The position numbers and the translations under genes were made by a program. A stretch of 33,764 nt of DNA from Welwitschia mirabilis (taxonomy: Eukaryota > Gnetophyta > Gnetopsida > Welwitschiales). The notes beneath the pieces were generated by a model that saw nothing but the letters and a program-made list of their open reading frames with translations, had not been told where the DNA came from and did no database searches. Location of the stretch: assembly GCA_051453625.1 (NCBI GenBank), contig JBOZIK010000001.1:11599059-11632822 (forward strand), written 5' to 3'. Below, piece by piece: positions 22,332-33,112 of the stretch. Numbering within the stretch: the first letter of the stretch is position 1; each line of letters begins with the position of its first letter.

Positions 22332-23784
22332 AACCCAATTAAATGATTAAAGTTATGTCTCTTTGAAGAAGATACATATACATATTATTTTTCTTTTATT
22401 TTTTTTCTCTTATTCATTTGTTTTATGCACATTTAAGGGGTCATTGGCTCATTATTCTAATCAAGATAACTATTGTACCCATCAAAGGCTTTATACTTAA
22501 GCAACACATATAAGGTAAATCTCATCTTTTTAACCAAGTTTTACTAAGATTAAAATTCTTAAGTAAATGTGCTCTTAACCATTACATTCGAAATAAGCAT
22601 AACACTTCCTTAAAACCTATAAGTAAACTTAATCGCAACCATTACTTAAATGAGAACCAAATTGCTTAGTATTGTTTTTTGTTTAAGGGTCATTAGCCTA
22701 CATAGATGACTTATTGGCTTGATAGGGTTATTAGGAAATGAAAGGAGCAAATAGAGAATCTTAAGAGAATAAGATTTAAGAATTATTAAGTAATAAGATT
22801 TAAGATGATGGTTATACAAATGGAAGTGCCTGTGCAGTTTTAAGAGAGATAGACCATCGAGCACATATTTTTCAAGTCTTTTATTTTTTTTTTGAAAAAT
22901 AAATCTAAAGAAAAATCTATCCTACAAAAAAATTTAACCTAAAAGCCAAAAATTCTTTAAAGTAATATGTGTGTGAGGGTTCAACATTATGGAAACAATA
23001 GTTGGATGATTCAAAACTTTGCGAAAGTTTTTGAACTAGAAGAAAATTTATGTAAATCCTTATGCAAGAGTCTATGAATTTAGAAATAACATTAGCACTA
23101 GTATAAATGTTTATCTATTTAAAATGAGTAACAGTCCATGCCTCAGCTATTCTATGTTAAATCAACAACTTTTATAAAACATCATTTTGGGAATAAGATA
23201 AAAGCAAATTAGAAATTACTTTGATAAGGTAACTATTCATCAAAAGAATTGAGGTTCTTAAAAGTTGGTTCCAGTTCTATAGAAGTTTTATCTTCTTTAC
23301 TAAGACTTGGTTCTTACTTAGTAAATAAAGATGAATATGAATAATTAACTCATGAAACTATTGACAGAAGATTTAGGATGGATCATGGAATGGTTCTTTG
23401 TTAATGCTTTCTTCCTTATTAAGGTTACTAGTGGATTTCTCCTCATGTATTTACTTAAGTGACAATTATCATGGTTTGATGTTATTTACTTAATGTCATT
23501 TAATGGCTCATTATTTTTGTAGAACTCTCTAAGGTATATCCTTTTTTACATGGTTGTTCATCTTCTAATTTTTCCTCTAAAGTATTTAATCATGCTTAAA
23601 AGCATAAATTTCACATAGATAATTGATCATTAACTAATGCATTTTTAAATTCAAAATCCTCATTTGGGTCTTCCTCATTGGATGTGGCTTAAGTATCATT
23701 AGTTTTAACATCTTTAAGACTTTCAAACTTTTAAGGCTCTTAGATTAATGGATTGGAGGAAGATCTTCTTTCAACATCATTAAT

Positions 23785-24201
23785 ACTCAATAATGTCACA
23801 TGTCCCTACTACAAGTCATCATCATCACTGTCATGTGACATCCAAGATGCAAGTCATTTTTGATATTAAATATGTTCAATTCCATAACTACATTTGATCT
23901 AATTTTATATGACAAGTCAAGAACATGAGATTTGAGGTGATCTACTCATAAATACTAGTGACATTAGGTAACTTGTATGACAACATTAACATTTTAGGCT
24001 AGATGTTGATCATATTTTGTAATGTTCCTCAAAGTGGGATAGTGAACCTGAAAAGATCATGGAAAAATGATAAGTCTGTAATTATTATGAAAAAATGTTA
24101 GAATACATGTTTTTATGATAAATTAGTTATATGAATATCATCTATTAAGATAAATTAGTTAGTTAACTTAATCAAAATGTCAATTTCTATGTGTTAGTGG
24201 A
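23785..24201 (+). repeat. Diverged direct repeat, copy 2
   Basis: Partner of 20985-21409 in the same orientation, with many substitutions and small indels. Matching landmarks are TAATGTCACATGTC, TGTCATGTGACATC, AGAACATGAGATTTGAGG, GATCATGGAAAAATGATAAG and TTAGTTAGTTAACTTAATC. Confidence 0.65.
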
Positions 24202-25320
24202 GTGTAATCATATCATTGTTCCATCAAAAGCTAAAATTCATTGGGTTTAAAATTTGAGTACCATTATAATGAAATCACACTACACTAAACATGAAGGCTT
24301 CATCCACATCATCTTCTTCCTGCCACCTCCTTTATTCAATATGATGACCATCTCTTTCTTGCACTTGAAACATGATCTAGTAAACCCTCATAAAATGGAG
24401 GTCTTACTGATTCTAGACACTCGAATCTTAGATGCAAGATGGATTTCATTTCTTCTAGATGATTTTCCAAATAGCTCAAGATTAAAGCTTCTAAAAATAT
24501 TTTTCCAACAAAAAAAAAGAGAAAATAAAAACAAAACACCAAAAAAAAAAAACAAAGATGAGAAAAAAAAATGTACATATGTATATATATTACATATATA
24601 TAAGATACATAATATATATTTTAAAAATGATAATACTAATCCTAAAAAATAAAGATAAAAACACAAAAATTTTGTTTTCCTAGCTTACTTATTTTTCCAA
24701 AACACAAAGGATAATATCCTTGATGGTTAAAGCACCTCATGCTAAATGTGTTTACACAATGTAAAATCAGGAAAAAGGGAAGTTTTTCTTATTATTATAT
24801 AATTAATTATTTATTGAATTTAATTATTAATGCCTAAATATTAATATTATTAAATGGAATTTTATGATGGACTTATGAATGATATTTTTATCATGTAAGA
24901 GATATTTAAATGAAAAATGAGGTGCAGCATTGAGTTAAGGGATATGAAGAGATTTAAGCTACATTTAGCTTGGGAATGGATCACAACTTTCTACCAAAGA
25001 TGTCTATAATAGAGTAATATCTTTATAAATAAATTTCCCTTTCCTTAAATTACTATGGAAAAAACATTATATATGCCAAATTTTGTTGTATATATAATGT
25101 TTCAGTTGACTAGTCAAACCTACCATGTGTCTAAAGCTTAAATGCTCTATAATACCAAGCATAAAGTAGACTGAATTCTAGATCACTATTATAACTTTTT
25201 ATTTTCTCTTCTTGAGCATTTAAAAAGCCTAATAAATAAATACAAGACATCTTGTAAAATGGTTTTCTTTATGACAAATTAAAGTTAAGTGTTTTTCAAG
25301 TTCCATCTAGATTGGAGTAC
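24202..25320. other. AT-rich DNA with a small higher-GC patch
   Basis: 24290-24470 is somewhat GC-richer and open on both strands (132 codons plus, 80 and 92 codons minus), but no frame shows a known motif. The frames end in A-rich tracts (24505-24575) and a TA-rich run (24576-24605). A tRNA-box-A-like word at 24722-24738 lacks a box B. Nothing here is called a gene. Confidence 0.45.
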
Positions 25321-25787
25321 TAATTTCTCTATTAGCTTTTCATTATTTACAATGATCTATAAACTGTCTTTTAAGATATCAAAAGTCTAATTTTTAAATG
25401 TTTCATTTTCTTTTCTAATCTTATAGGAGCATAGGTAGAAGAAAATTTAGAATTATTAATTTTATAAGAACTTCATTCATTAAAACTTCAGTGATTTTAA
25501 TAGTTAGGGTTTTCACAATTGAAGTATTAGCTTGAATAAAAGCTTATTTATCGATCACAAGAAGACTTTCCATTTTGCATTTATTTAGGATTTAAGATGT
25601 TTGCATTTCATTTTTCTTAATGATTTTCGAATTAAAGATTTGCCTATCTCTCATTTAAATTTTAAATTAGTTTTCTTTTCAATAAATTTTTAATAAAGAA
25701 TCTTGAAAATACCTAATTATTGCATCTTCACAGATTGACTTAGATTCTAGAAAGAAGCTTTTATACTTTAATTTCATTGCTAGGGAT
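25321..25787 (-). repeat. LTR-like fragment, inverted relative to 30812-31265
   Basis: It matches the reverse complement of 30812-31265 along nearly its whole length. Landmarks in order: ATTTCTCTATTAGCTTTTCA, TTTTAAGATAT, TAGAAGAAAATTTAGAATT, AGAACTTCATTCATTAA, TTAGGGTTTT, CATTTTGCATTTATTTAG, TTAGTTTTCTTTT, TAAAGAATCTT, and CAGATTGACT at the end. Since 30812-31404 is the 5' LTR of a plus-strand element, this copy is a minus-strand LTR fragment, either solo or left from another insertion. Its lower-coordinate limit corresponds to the gap in the other copy, so it may run further left. Confidence 0.75.
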
Positions 25788-26091
25788 ATGCCAATATTCT
25801 TAGTATTTCTGGTCTCCTTCGAATTTCTCTGTTGATTTATTTAATAGGTGATTTCATTCCTTTCATAAATTTTGTTAGTAAGTGCATTCTTATTTTGATG
25901 TGATGTAGAACAATCTTGTATGTCAAAAAATAAAAAAAATTAAAAAGCAAGAAACTCAAATTCATTAGGAAAAATATAGAGAGCACTATCTTTGGTTACA
26001 AATAATGCAAAAAATTGTATATTAGTTACATTGATTCTTAACTTCACTAGTGTCTTACAAAACCTAAGATTTCCCTTCTTCATCTTGCTAG

Positions 26092-27690
26092 TTGACTATG
26101 AAAGTGAACTATACTAAACTTATTTTAAATTTAGAGACTAACATCCCAAATGTTATATTTCCATCTATTCTCAAAACAATCAAATCAAAATCTAAGAAAG
26201 GTATATACCAAACTCCTTTTGTTACCTTGAAGACACTTAGAAACACAAAATTACTAAGGAATTACAAATCAAATCTAAAATAAAAGAGGAACCAGAATTA
26301 CAAAGTAAAAATACTTAAAACGTGGTTGGGAACCCCAAGAAATTTAAAAGATACTTTGCAAAGTATAAATAGAGAGATTCAAAACCCAATTGACTTACAT
26401 AATAGATAGGATGTAAAGATAAAAAATTTAAGTGCCTTGTCGAAATATAATGGGAAGGACATTGATGATTCCCTTGAGTTTCTAGTTTATCTTTATTCTT
26501 TTCTTTACACTCTTGGAAAATAGAATATTTATAGACTTGATTTGATGGTGTTTAAAATGGCATTCCCAGAGAATGCTAGAAATTGATTCTATCATATTGC
26601 TCATCATTCTATCACTTTTAGGGATCAAATGGAAAGGGCTTTTCTTGATAGATATCTTACCAATTCTAAAGATCGAGGACTTAGAAAAGGATTACTGATT
26701 TTAGACAATAAAAAGAGAAATAATATGTTATAGCATTTGAAAAGTTATCCTATTATGTTATTAGATATCAAGTAAATGACATTAAAGATTAAAAATTAGT
26801 AAGCTATTTTATTAAAGGTCTTCTACCTAACACTTGCCAAATGGTAGACTTTATTATGGAGGAAATATTATGGAAGTTTAATTGAATTAATGTTGGTCAA
26901 AATTGGAATCTTTACAAGATCAAAGTAAGTTATTACAATCAATAAAAGAAGAAGTATCCATGTTAGAAAGACAATTGAGGCAAATGAAAAGTATTAAAAT
27001 GAGTAAAGAAGCTTTTGCACTCAAATAGGTACTAGAAGAACAACTAAAAAATATGATAGAAGCATTAGAGAAAGTAGATATTATAGTGAAATATTTGAAA
27101 TCTGAAAAATATAACAACAAAGCGAAGGAGGAAGCTGCTTTTTTAAAAAAGAAATGTTTACTTTATCAAGACCTTTACACTAAAGTTGAATAATGTCCAA
27201 CCCTTCCTTTCTATTAGAACAATGTCTATGAATAATTGTATGCCCTCTACCATATGAATCAAAATCCATAGCAAAATACTTCTCTAGGTCGAAAAACTAA
27301 TTTCAATAGATTTCAAAAACCTTATGGAGAAAGATTTTTTGAAAATAGCACATGGAGTTCATCCATAAATTTAAAACCTTTCACTTTTCCTTATTATGGA
27401 CAACCAACCCCTTCTATTTGGTAATCTTCACCTAGTACTCTTCAAGTTAATTTGAAATCTTTACAACAAAACATGAAAAAAACATTTACCAACATTGGAT
27501 AAGCCATGACACAAACCAATAAAAACTTAAACAAGCTTATGAGATTGATGCAATAAACATTGTATCCTAACATAAGGAATGTTGGATACTTATCTTAAAC
27601 TACTCAATCAAGTTCCAACTAGACTAAGGATTTAAAAGCCATAACTAGAAGTGAAGTGAGGACAGGGAGTGATTTAAAAAAGAAAATATG
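26092..27690 (+). pseudogene. gag remnant of element A, with coiled coil
   Basis: From about 26335 the translation (IQNPIDL...IKNLSALSKYNGK) matches the gag of the second element near 32220-32300, and continues into a capsid-like segment (FYHIAHH...FRDQMERAFLDRYL, about 26590-26660). At 26907-27190 a Lys/Glu-rich heptad-like helix follows with only one in-frame stop over about 90 codons, read here as a coiled coil. A Asn/Gln/Ser-rich linker then leads to KAITRSEVRTG near 27640. The frame 26092-26283 may be the N-terminal part but is not recognisable alone. The gag would bind RNA and form particles in a live element; here it is dead. Confidence 0.7.
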
Positions 27691-27766
27691 AGTAAAACAA
27701 CTATAATAACTAGGAAGTAAGGATGAGAATATCAAAGAAGCAAAAGTGGAATCTTAAAATCCAATA

Positions 27767-28380
27767 ATGCTAAACATGGAACAACCACCCTTTGGTAAAA
27801 GATTAAAAAGAAATAATGAAGACTTGAGTACTAAATTAGATATCCTTTTGAATAAAGCGTTCATACCTATGCCTTTTTGGAAATTATTAAGAGACAATAA
27901 AACATATGAGAAAGAATTTAGAGATTTAATTAAGAGAAATCATAAAAGAAAGCTCCTTAAGAGAGTTTATCTAACTGATCAACAATTTTTGCAACTTAGC
28001 CAACAAAGTCCAAAATACAAGAACCTAGGAGCAACAATATTGACTATTATTTTAGAAGACATTTTTAAGTTAAAACACTGTCTAATTAACTTGGGGACAA
28101 GTGTGAATACGATGCATAAACATATTATGAAGAGACTTAAACTATAAGACTACCTACAACCTATGAATGTTGTTCTAGAAATGGTAGATGGTTCTCTTAA
28201 GAGAATTACTAGTGTGATAAAAGACTTACTGATTCAAGCTAATAAAGATTTTTACCTCATAGATTTTATTGTGCTAAAAGTAACAAAAAGCAATGGATAT
28301 CCTTTAATTATAGGCAAAGCATGATTAGCAACTACAAATGGGATTATTAATATAAGAAATGACATCATCATCTTATAAGT
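27767..28380 (+). pseudogene. Retroviral-type aspartic protease remnant of element A
   Basis: A 126-codon open stretch (27767-28147) begins with MEQPPFGKRLK, the usual lead into Athila protease, and reaches the active-site region NLGTSVNTM at 28088, where the catalytic Asp is Asn. The downstream parts VVLEMVDGSLKRI, LIDFIVL and YPLIIGKA (about 28170-28320) match the flap and C-terminal region of the fold, with in-frame stops. The Asp-to-Asn change alone would abolish cleavage. Confidence 0.8.
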
Positions 28381-28899
28381 TGGGAATCAAAATTAGATGT
28401 GAAAGTTTATGATGTAGCTAAAAAGCATTCAAAAATGGATGATGAAGATGAGAAATGTGTGGGTAATGTAAGTTATATAGAAGCCTACCACTTCCTTAAA
28501 AATAAGATTAAGGAGGAACTTCTTTTAACAACAAGGAAACCAAACCCTTGTTGCTAGACATCCTAATAATTACAATTATTTAAAAATTATCTTAATTCTT
28601 CTAATTCATATAAACTTAATTGTGACTTAAGAGATGAAAACGAACAACAACAAAAACCACCTACTATCTTTAAATAAATTTCTATGAAGAATATAAGAAG
28701 AGACTTATCAAATCTACCACATATTTCAGTGAGGAAGGAGAAAATGTGGACTCAACTTAAAAAGTCAACAAGAGAAGAGGCTATTAAAACTTTAGTTGAA
28801 AGAACTATTCGAGCATCTTAAATATGTATTTGTGGGTAAAAATGTGACTCAGCCCTTAGTAATTAGTTCTAAACTGAATGCTAAATAAGAGGAAATTCT

Positions 28900-29790
28900 C
28901 ATTTTATTATTCCAAAAGAAGGCTAAAGCTTTTGCATGGACTTATAAAGACCTTGTAGGTGTCTCTCCATACATAGTACAACATCAAATTTGTTTAAAGG
29001 ATATAGTAAAACCTATATGTCAACTCTAGAGAAGACTAAACCCAGTCTTAAAATATGTTGCATGAAAAATATGAAATCATTAAGCTTATGAAGGAAAATA
29101 TCATCTATGCAATTGCTAATAGTAAGTGGGAAAGTCAAATAATAATTGTTTTTAAAAAGAAGAAAAAATGGAGGATCTATATAGAATTCTAAAGACTTAA
29201 TCAACTCATAAACAAGGACCATTTTACTTTAAGTTTTCTTGATCAAGTTCTTTATAAAATATAAGGGTATAACTTCTATTATTTTTTAGATTGGTATAGT
29301 GGGTATAATCAAATTTACATTACACTAGAAGATTAATCTTTAACAACCTTTACTTTACCTTTTAATTTATATGGTTTTTGGAGGATGTCATTTAGTTTAT
29401 GTACATCCTAGGTTCTTTTCAAAGAGTAATGCAAGGTATTTTCACTAACATGATTGATAATTTTATGGATTTTTTCATGGATGATTTCGGAGTATGGGGA
29501 ACTCTTTTGAGCAAACTATTCTACACTTACAAAATATTTTAAACTGATGCATTGAGAGTGGATTAAAATTAAGCTAAGAAAAATCTTTTTGTATGCTCAC
29601 TAAAGGTGTAGTTTTGAGTCATGCTGTTTTTAAAGAAGGATGGCATCAAAATGGATCTCTTTAAGGTTAAAGTTATCTAAAATCTAGAACCTTCCAACTC
29701 TTTTAAATGTTTAAGATCATTCCTTGGGAATGCAAGTTTTTATAAAAGGTTTATTGAAGGATACTCAAATATTTATAAACCCCTTTACAT
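28900..29790 (+). pseudogene. Reverse transcriptase remnant of element A
   Basis: Blocks in order across several frames: FAWTYKDLVGVSPYIVQHQI (about 28930-28990), RRLNPVLK (29029-29052), ENIIYAIANSKWESQ (about 29090-29140), WRIYIEF-RLNQLINKDHFTLSFLDQV (about 29168-29248), the catalytic box FMDD at 29474-29485 with both Asp intact, then FKCLRSFLGNASFYKRFIEGYSNIYKPL (about 29703-29787). These match gypsy RT and the connection domain. Stop codons and frameshifts occur between most blocks, so no working enzyme can be made. Confidence 0.85.
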
Positions 29791-29869
29791 CCTTTGAGAA
29801 AAGGATAAATCTTTTAATTAGAATAATAAATATTAACAAGCCTTTGAGATCCTCAAGAAAAAATTAATA

Positions 29870-30290
29870 ATTACTCCTATATTATAAGGTTTCAACTAGC
29901 ATTTTAGTTTTGAGTTAATGACAGATGCACGCAACTATGCAATGGGAGCTGTATTGGGTTAGAAGATCGATAAGAAAAATCATGTAATTGTTTATTTTAA
30001 TAGGACATTAAATCCAACTAAAATTAATTACTTGAATACCTACAGAGAATTATTAGAAATTATACTATTATTAGATAAATTTAGAAATTATATTATTAGA
30101 TTTCATACCAATATTCATATCAATCATGCAACCATTAAATATATGCTATCTAAACCCCAACTAAATTCTCAAGTTTTGAGATGAATTCTCCTTCTACAAG
30201 AATTTAACATTTCAATCATTAAGAGAAAAGGAAATGAAAACATAGTGGCTAATCACCTTTCTTGTTCACTGATTAAATCTAAGACATAAG
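29870..30290 (+). pseudogene. RNase H remnant of element A
   Basis: The stretch FELMTDARNYAMGAVLG (about 29908-29958), YLNTYRELLEIILLLDKFRNY (about 30030-30090), NHATIKYMLS (about 30125-30153) and LLLQEFNISI...KGNENIVANHLS (about 30189-30264) matches gypsy RNase H. The usual Asp of the TDHA motif is Asn. In-frame stops fall where Gln and Trp are normally found. Confidence 0.85.
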
Positions 30291-30539
30291 ATGACAATAA
30301 ATCTTATGATCAATTTTCAAATTAACATATTATTTCTTATCAAATATCCAATAAACCATTTAAAGACCCTTGCAATGCAGACATTGCCAAATATTTGATA
30401 TGTCATCAGACTTATAAATATTAGACACATAATGAATGAAAGGTATTTATTCATCAAATTCATAGATACTTTTAGAGTTTATCATATTTTTTTAAAAGAT
30501 GTATAGATTATATTATTTGCAGATGCATATTAGAATGGG

Positions 30540-30811
30540 AACAAAAAGAAGTATTACAAATTTGTCATGCATAAACAGAAGGAGGACATTTCAATGAAAG
30601 AAAAATAATGATCAAAGTTTTACATGTTAGGTTTTAATTGATCCTTATTATTCAAGGATGTCCATGAGTTTATGAAAAGATGTGAAATATGCTAATGTTA
30701 TGGAGAAATCACAAGAAGAAATCAAATGTCGTTCTAACTGATAGTAGAATGTGAGCCATTTGACTATTGGGGCACTGATTTCATTGGCCCAATATCTCCT
30801 CCTATTTTTTA
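30540..30811 (+). pseudogene. Integrase remnant of element A (HHCC finger and first core strand)
   Basis: ICHA-TEGGHFNERKIMIKVLHV (about 30560-30625) is the first half of the HHCC zinc finger, and CEICxCYGEI-type text near 30684-30710 its Cys pair. FDYWGTDFIGPISPP follows (about 30759-30803), holding the first catalytic Asp of the DDE core. Homology stops abruptly about 10 bases later, at the junction with the LTR-like sequence. The rest of the core is not in the window. Confidence 0.8.
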
Positions 30812-31404
30812 GAAATCAAGTATGTAAGATTCTTTCTACAACCTGAGTCAATCTGTTGAGATGCAACAGTTAGGGATTTTTAAGATTCTTTATTGGAAAT
30901 TTATTTAAAAGAAAACTAATTTGGGAATTCAAATGAGAAATAGGTAAATCTTCTATTTTAAATCATTAAGAAAACCAAACACAACATCTTAAACTCTAAA
31001 TAAATGCAAAATGCAAAGTGTTCTTTTGATAAGTAAATGAGCTCCTATTCAAGATCACACTTCAATTACCAAAACCCTAACATTAAAATGACTAAAGTCT
31101 TAATGAATGAAGTTCTCATAAAATTGAAAATTCTAAATTTTCTTCTACTTATAATCTTATAAGATTTGCAAAGAAAATGAAACATCTATAAATTAGAATT
31201 TTAATATCTTAAAAGATAGTTTGAAGATCATTGAAAATAATGAAAAGCTAATAGAGAAATCAGCANNNNNNNNNNNNNNNNNNNNNNNNNNNNNNNNNNN
31301 NNNNNNNNNNNNNNNNNNNNNNNNNNNNNNNNNNNNNNNNNNNNNNNNNNNNNNNNNNNNNNNNNCCTAAGGACTTAAAGATTGTATAAATCCACACTAC
31401 AACA
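30812..31404 (+). mobile_element. 5' LTR of a second Ty3/gypsy element (B), with internal gap
   Basis: The 3' end is fixed by CACTACAACA at 31395-31404 followed by TTT and a primer binding site. The 5' end is close to 30823 (a TG within AAGTATGTAAGATTC) or slightly earlier, just where element A's integrase homology ends. The same sequence recurs inverted at 25321-25787, showing it is a repeat unit by itself. A 100-N gap (31266-31365) removes the R/U5 part, so LTR length is unknown. The matching 3' LTR would lie beyond the window. Confidence 0.65.
31266..31365. other. Assembly gap of 100 N
   Basis: Exactly 100 N, the usual placeholder for unknown size. It lies within the LTR of element B. Confidence 0.97.
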
Positions 31405-31407
31405 TTT

Positions 31408-31425
31408 TAGTGCCATTATTAGGAA
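31408..31425 (+). promoter_or_regulatory. Decayed primer binding site, tRNA-Asp type
   Basis: The sequence starting three bases after the LTR end resembles the tRNA-Asp-complementary primer site typical of Athila/Tat elements, and every difference is a C-to-T or G-to-A change at or near CpG/CNG positions. In a live element the tRNA 3' end anneals here to start minus-strand DNA synthesis. Confidence 0.7.
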
Positions 31426-31590
31426 AGGCCATAAGAAGCTGAAGGATTATCATTATCGAGATAACTACCTCAAATTTTTGTTTAGGTTATGCATTTAAAA
31501 TACTGCTATATTTTTAGTATAGTTAAAATAGGTTTATTTTGGTTATTTTTTTTGTTTGCCATAGTTTTAAATATCTCTATTGTTCTTTCT

Positions 31591-31824
31591 GTCGTTCCCA
31601 CAACATTGGGAATGACAGTCTAAAATTTTGAATTTATTTTCTTTTTTTACAAATTTTCTTTCTCTCTGTAGATTAGTAATAAAAATACTATCATCTTTTT
31701 GGTCATCCCCACAAGAGGCTGAATGATCGTCTGATTTTATAGTTACAATAATTTTTCTCTAATTTCAGTTTTCTACTATTGTGATTGTCATTCCTCCTAT
31801 CGTCTTCACAACTGGGTAGACGAT
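31591..31824 (+). repeat. Three repeated hairpins in the leader of element B
   Basis: Between primer site and gag, three similar hairpins occur: 31591-31616 (GTCGTTCCC paired with GGGAATGAC), 31701-31728 (GGTCAT with ATGATC) and 31799-31824 (ATCGTCT with AGACGAT). The spacing is about 110 and 98 bp. All three share a CACAA word on the left side of the loop and each is followed by a T-rich tail. They retain CpG sites within a strongly CpG-poor surrounding. Confidence 0.55.
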
Positions 31825-32569
31825 GTTTAGTTGTTTTTTTACTTGTTGTCAAAGGTAGATGTAGGGATATGATGAATTATAATAGAAAGACAAAATATCA
31901 GAGAGAGTGGAACTTGGTCGAAGAAAATATTAGAGAAGGATTATTTGACTACCAACAAAAGCTAGGTATGCACATTCCAAGTACGTAAAGAATTGAAGAA
32001 GAAAATTTTTCTGCTTTTATTATTTCAGAATTAGATTTTGCAAAAGAAAATTATAGATTAGAAGTATATCATGTCATTTCTTCTTTAACTATGTTAAAAT
32101 ATTTGCAAAAACAAAGGCAAGTTGCTTTGTTTAATATGCGAATCATTATAAGAACTTCTATTTCGAATGCAAATGTTGCTTTTAGAGATTTAATTACAAA
32201 TATAAAATGTAAAATCTAAAATCCTTTCAATTTACTTGCCAATGATGATGTAGAATTAAAAAATTTAAGTGCCTATCCAACATTTTTAGGGAAACATGAG
32301 GATGACCCTTTCCAACATCTAGCTGACATTGAACAACTTGTGCTTACCTCAGGAAATGGAAAGAAATACATTAATGATCATACTTACATGATTATTTTTC
32401 TAGTTACACTTAGAGGAAAGGTAAAAATTTGGCTTAAAACCATTTCACACAAGAGTCTTAAATCATAGAGTCAAATGCAAGAAGTTTTTATTAAAAGATT
32501 TTTGAGAAAAAGTATCATGAGAAAAGAAGAAAGGAAGTTACCAACTTTCAATAACAACCTCATGAGGAT

Positions 32570-32668
32570 TATGCCACAACATATGAACGTTTTATTATAT
32601 CTATTCATTCCAACCCTGTTGATAAATTCCATAAAGAAGAATTAGTCAATTATTTGTATAATGAATTG
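32570..32668 (+). repeat. 99-bp duplicate flanking the gap, left copy
   Basis: Identical to 33113-33211 except one base (T at 32623, A at 33166). It ends exactly at the first N of the gap. Confidence 0.95.
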
Positions 32669-33112
32669 NNNNNNNNNNNNNNNNNNNNNNNNNNNNNNNN
32701 NNNNNNNNNNNNNNNNNNNNNNNNNNNNNNNNNNNNNNNNNNNNNNNNNNNNNNNNNNNNNNNNNNNNNNNNNNNNNNNNNNNNNNNNNNNNNNNNNNNN
32801 NNNNNNNNNNNNNNNNNNNNNNNNNNNNNNNNNNNNNNNNNNNNNNNNNNNNNNNNNNNNNNNNNNNNNNNNNNNNNNNNNNNNNNNNNNNNNNNNNNNN
32901 NNNNNNNNNNNNNNNNNNNNNNNNNNNNNNNNNNNNNNNNNNNNNNNNNNNNNNNNNNNNNNNNNNNNNNNNNNNNNNNNNNNNNNNNNNNNNNNNNNNN
33001 NNNNNNNNNNNNNNNNNNNNNNNNNNNNNNNNNNNNNNNNNNNNNNNNNNNNNNNNNNNNNNNNNNNNNNNNNNNNNNNNNNNNNNNNNNNNNNNNNNNN
33101 NNNNNNNNNNNN
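32669..33112. other. Assembly gap of 444 N, probably artefactual
   Basis: 444 Ns flanked by the same 99 bases. The gag reading continues properly from the right copy (YNELNSQTK...), as if the two copies were one sequence. Confidence 0.95.

Larger units (their letters stand above)
21410..23784. other. AT-rich DNA between the two direct repeats
   Basis: No recognisable coding. It holds an ATT microsatellite (21934-21968) and a 66-bp minisatellite (22216-22331). If the flanking repeats are LTRs, this 2.4-kb interior carries no visible gag or pol. Confidence 0.5.
26092..30811 (+). mobile_element. Athila/Tat-type Ty3/gypsy retrotransposon, dead, cut within integrase
   Basis: A plus-strand internal region of an LTR retrotransposon in gypsy order: gag, protease, RT, RNase H, integrase. 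Several signatures are of the plant Athila/Tat branch: an LKAITRSEVRTG word and PPFGKRLK between gag and protease, FAWTYKDLVGV before the RT, QRRLNP, DHFTLSFLDQV, and NENIVANHLS at the end of RNase H. Dozens of stops and frameshifts occur. Integrase stops after the WGTDFIGP block at about 30811, where the sequence changes into the LTR of a second element, so the second probably inserted into the first. No 5' LTR in the right orientation was found for this element. Confidence 0.88.

Noticed and set aside
24254-24666. Overlapping frames on both strands (80-132 codons) in a small higher-GC patch.
   Set aside because: No motif, no start context and A-rich ends; the frames on both strands exclude each other and none resembles a known protein.
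24720-24760. A second tRNA-derived SINE or tRNA gene (GATGGTTAAAGCACCTCA resembles box A).
   Set aside because: No box B at the proper distance and no cloverleaf could be drawn.
26092-30811. Fungal repeat-induced point mutation as the cause of the C-to-T decay.
   Set aside because: The P450, the Athila/Tat signatures and the primer site are plant-like; methylcytosine deamination explains the same pattern in plants.
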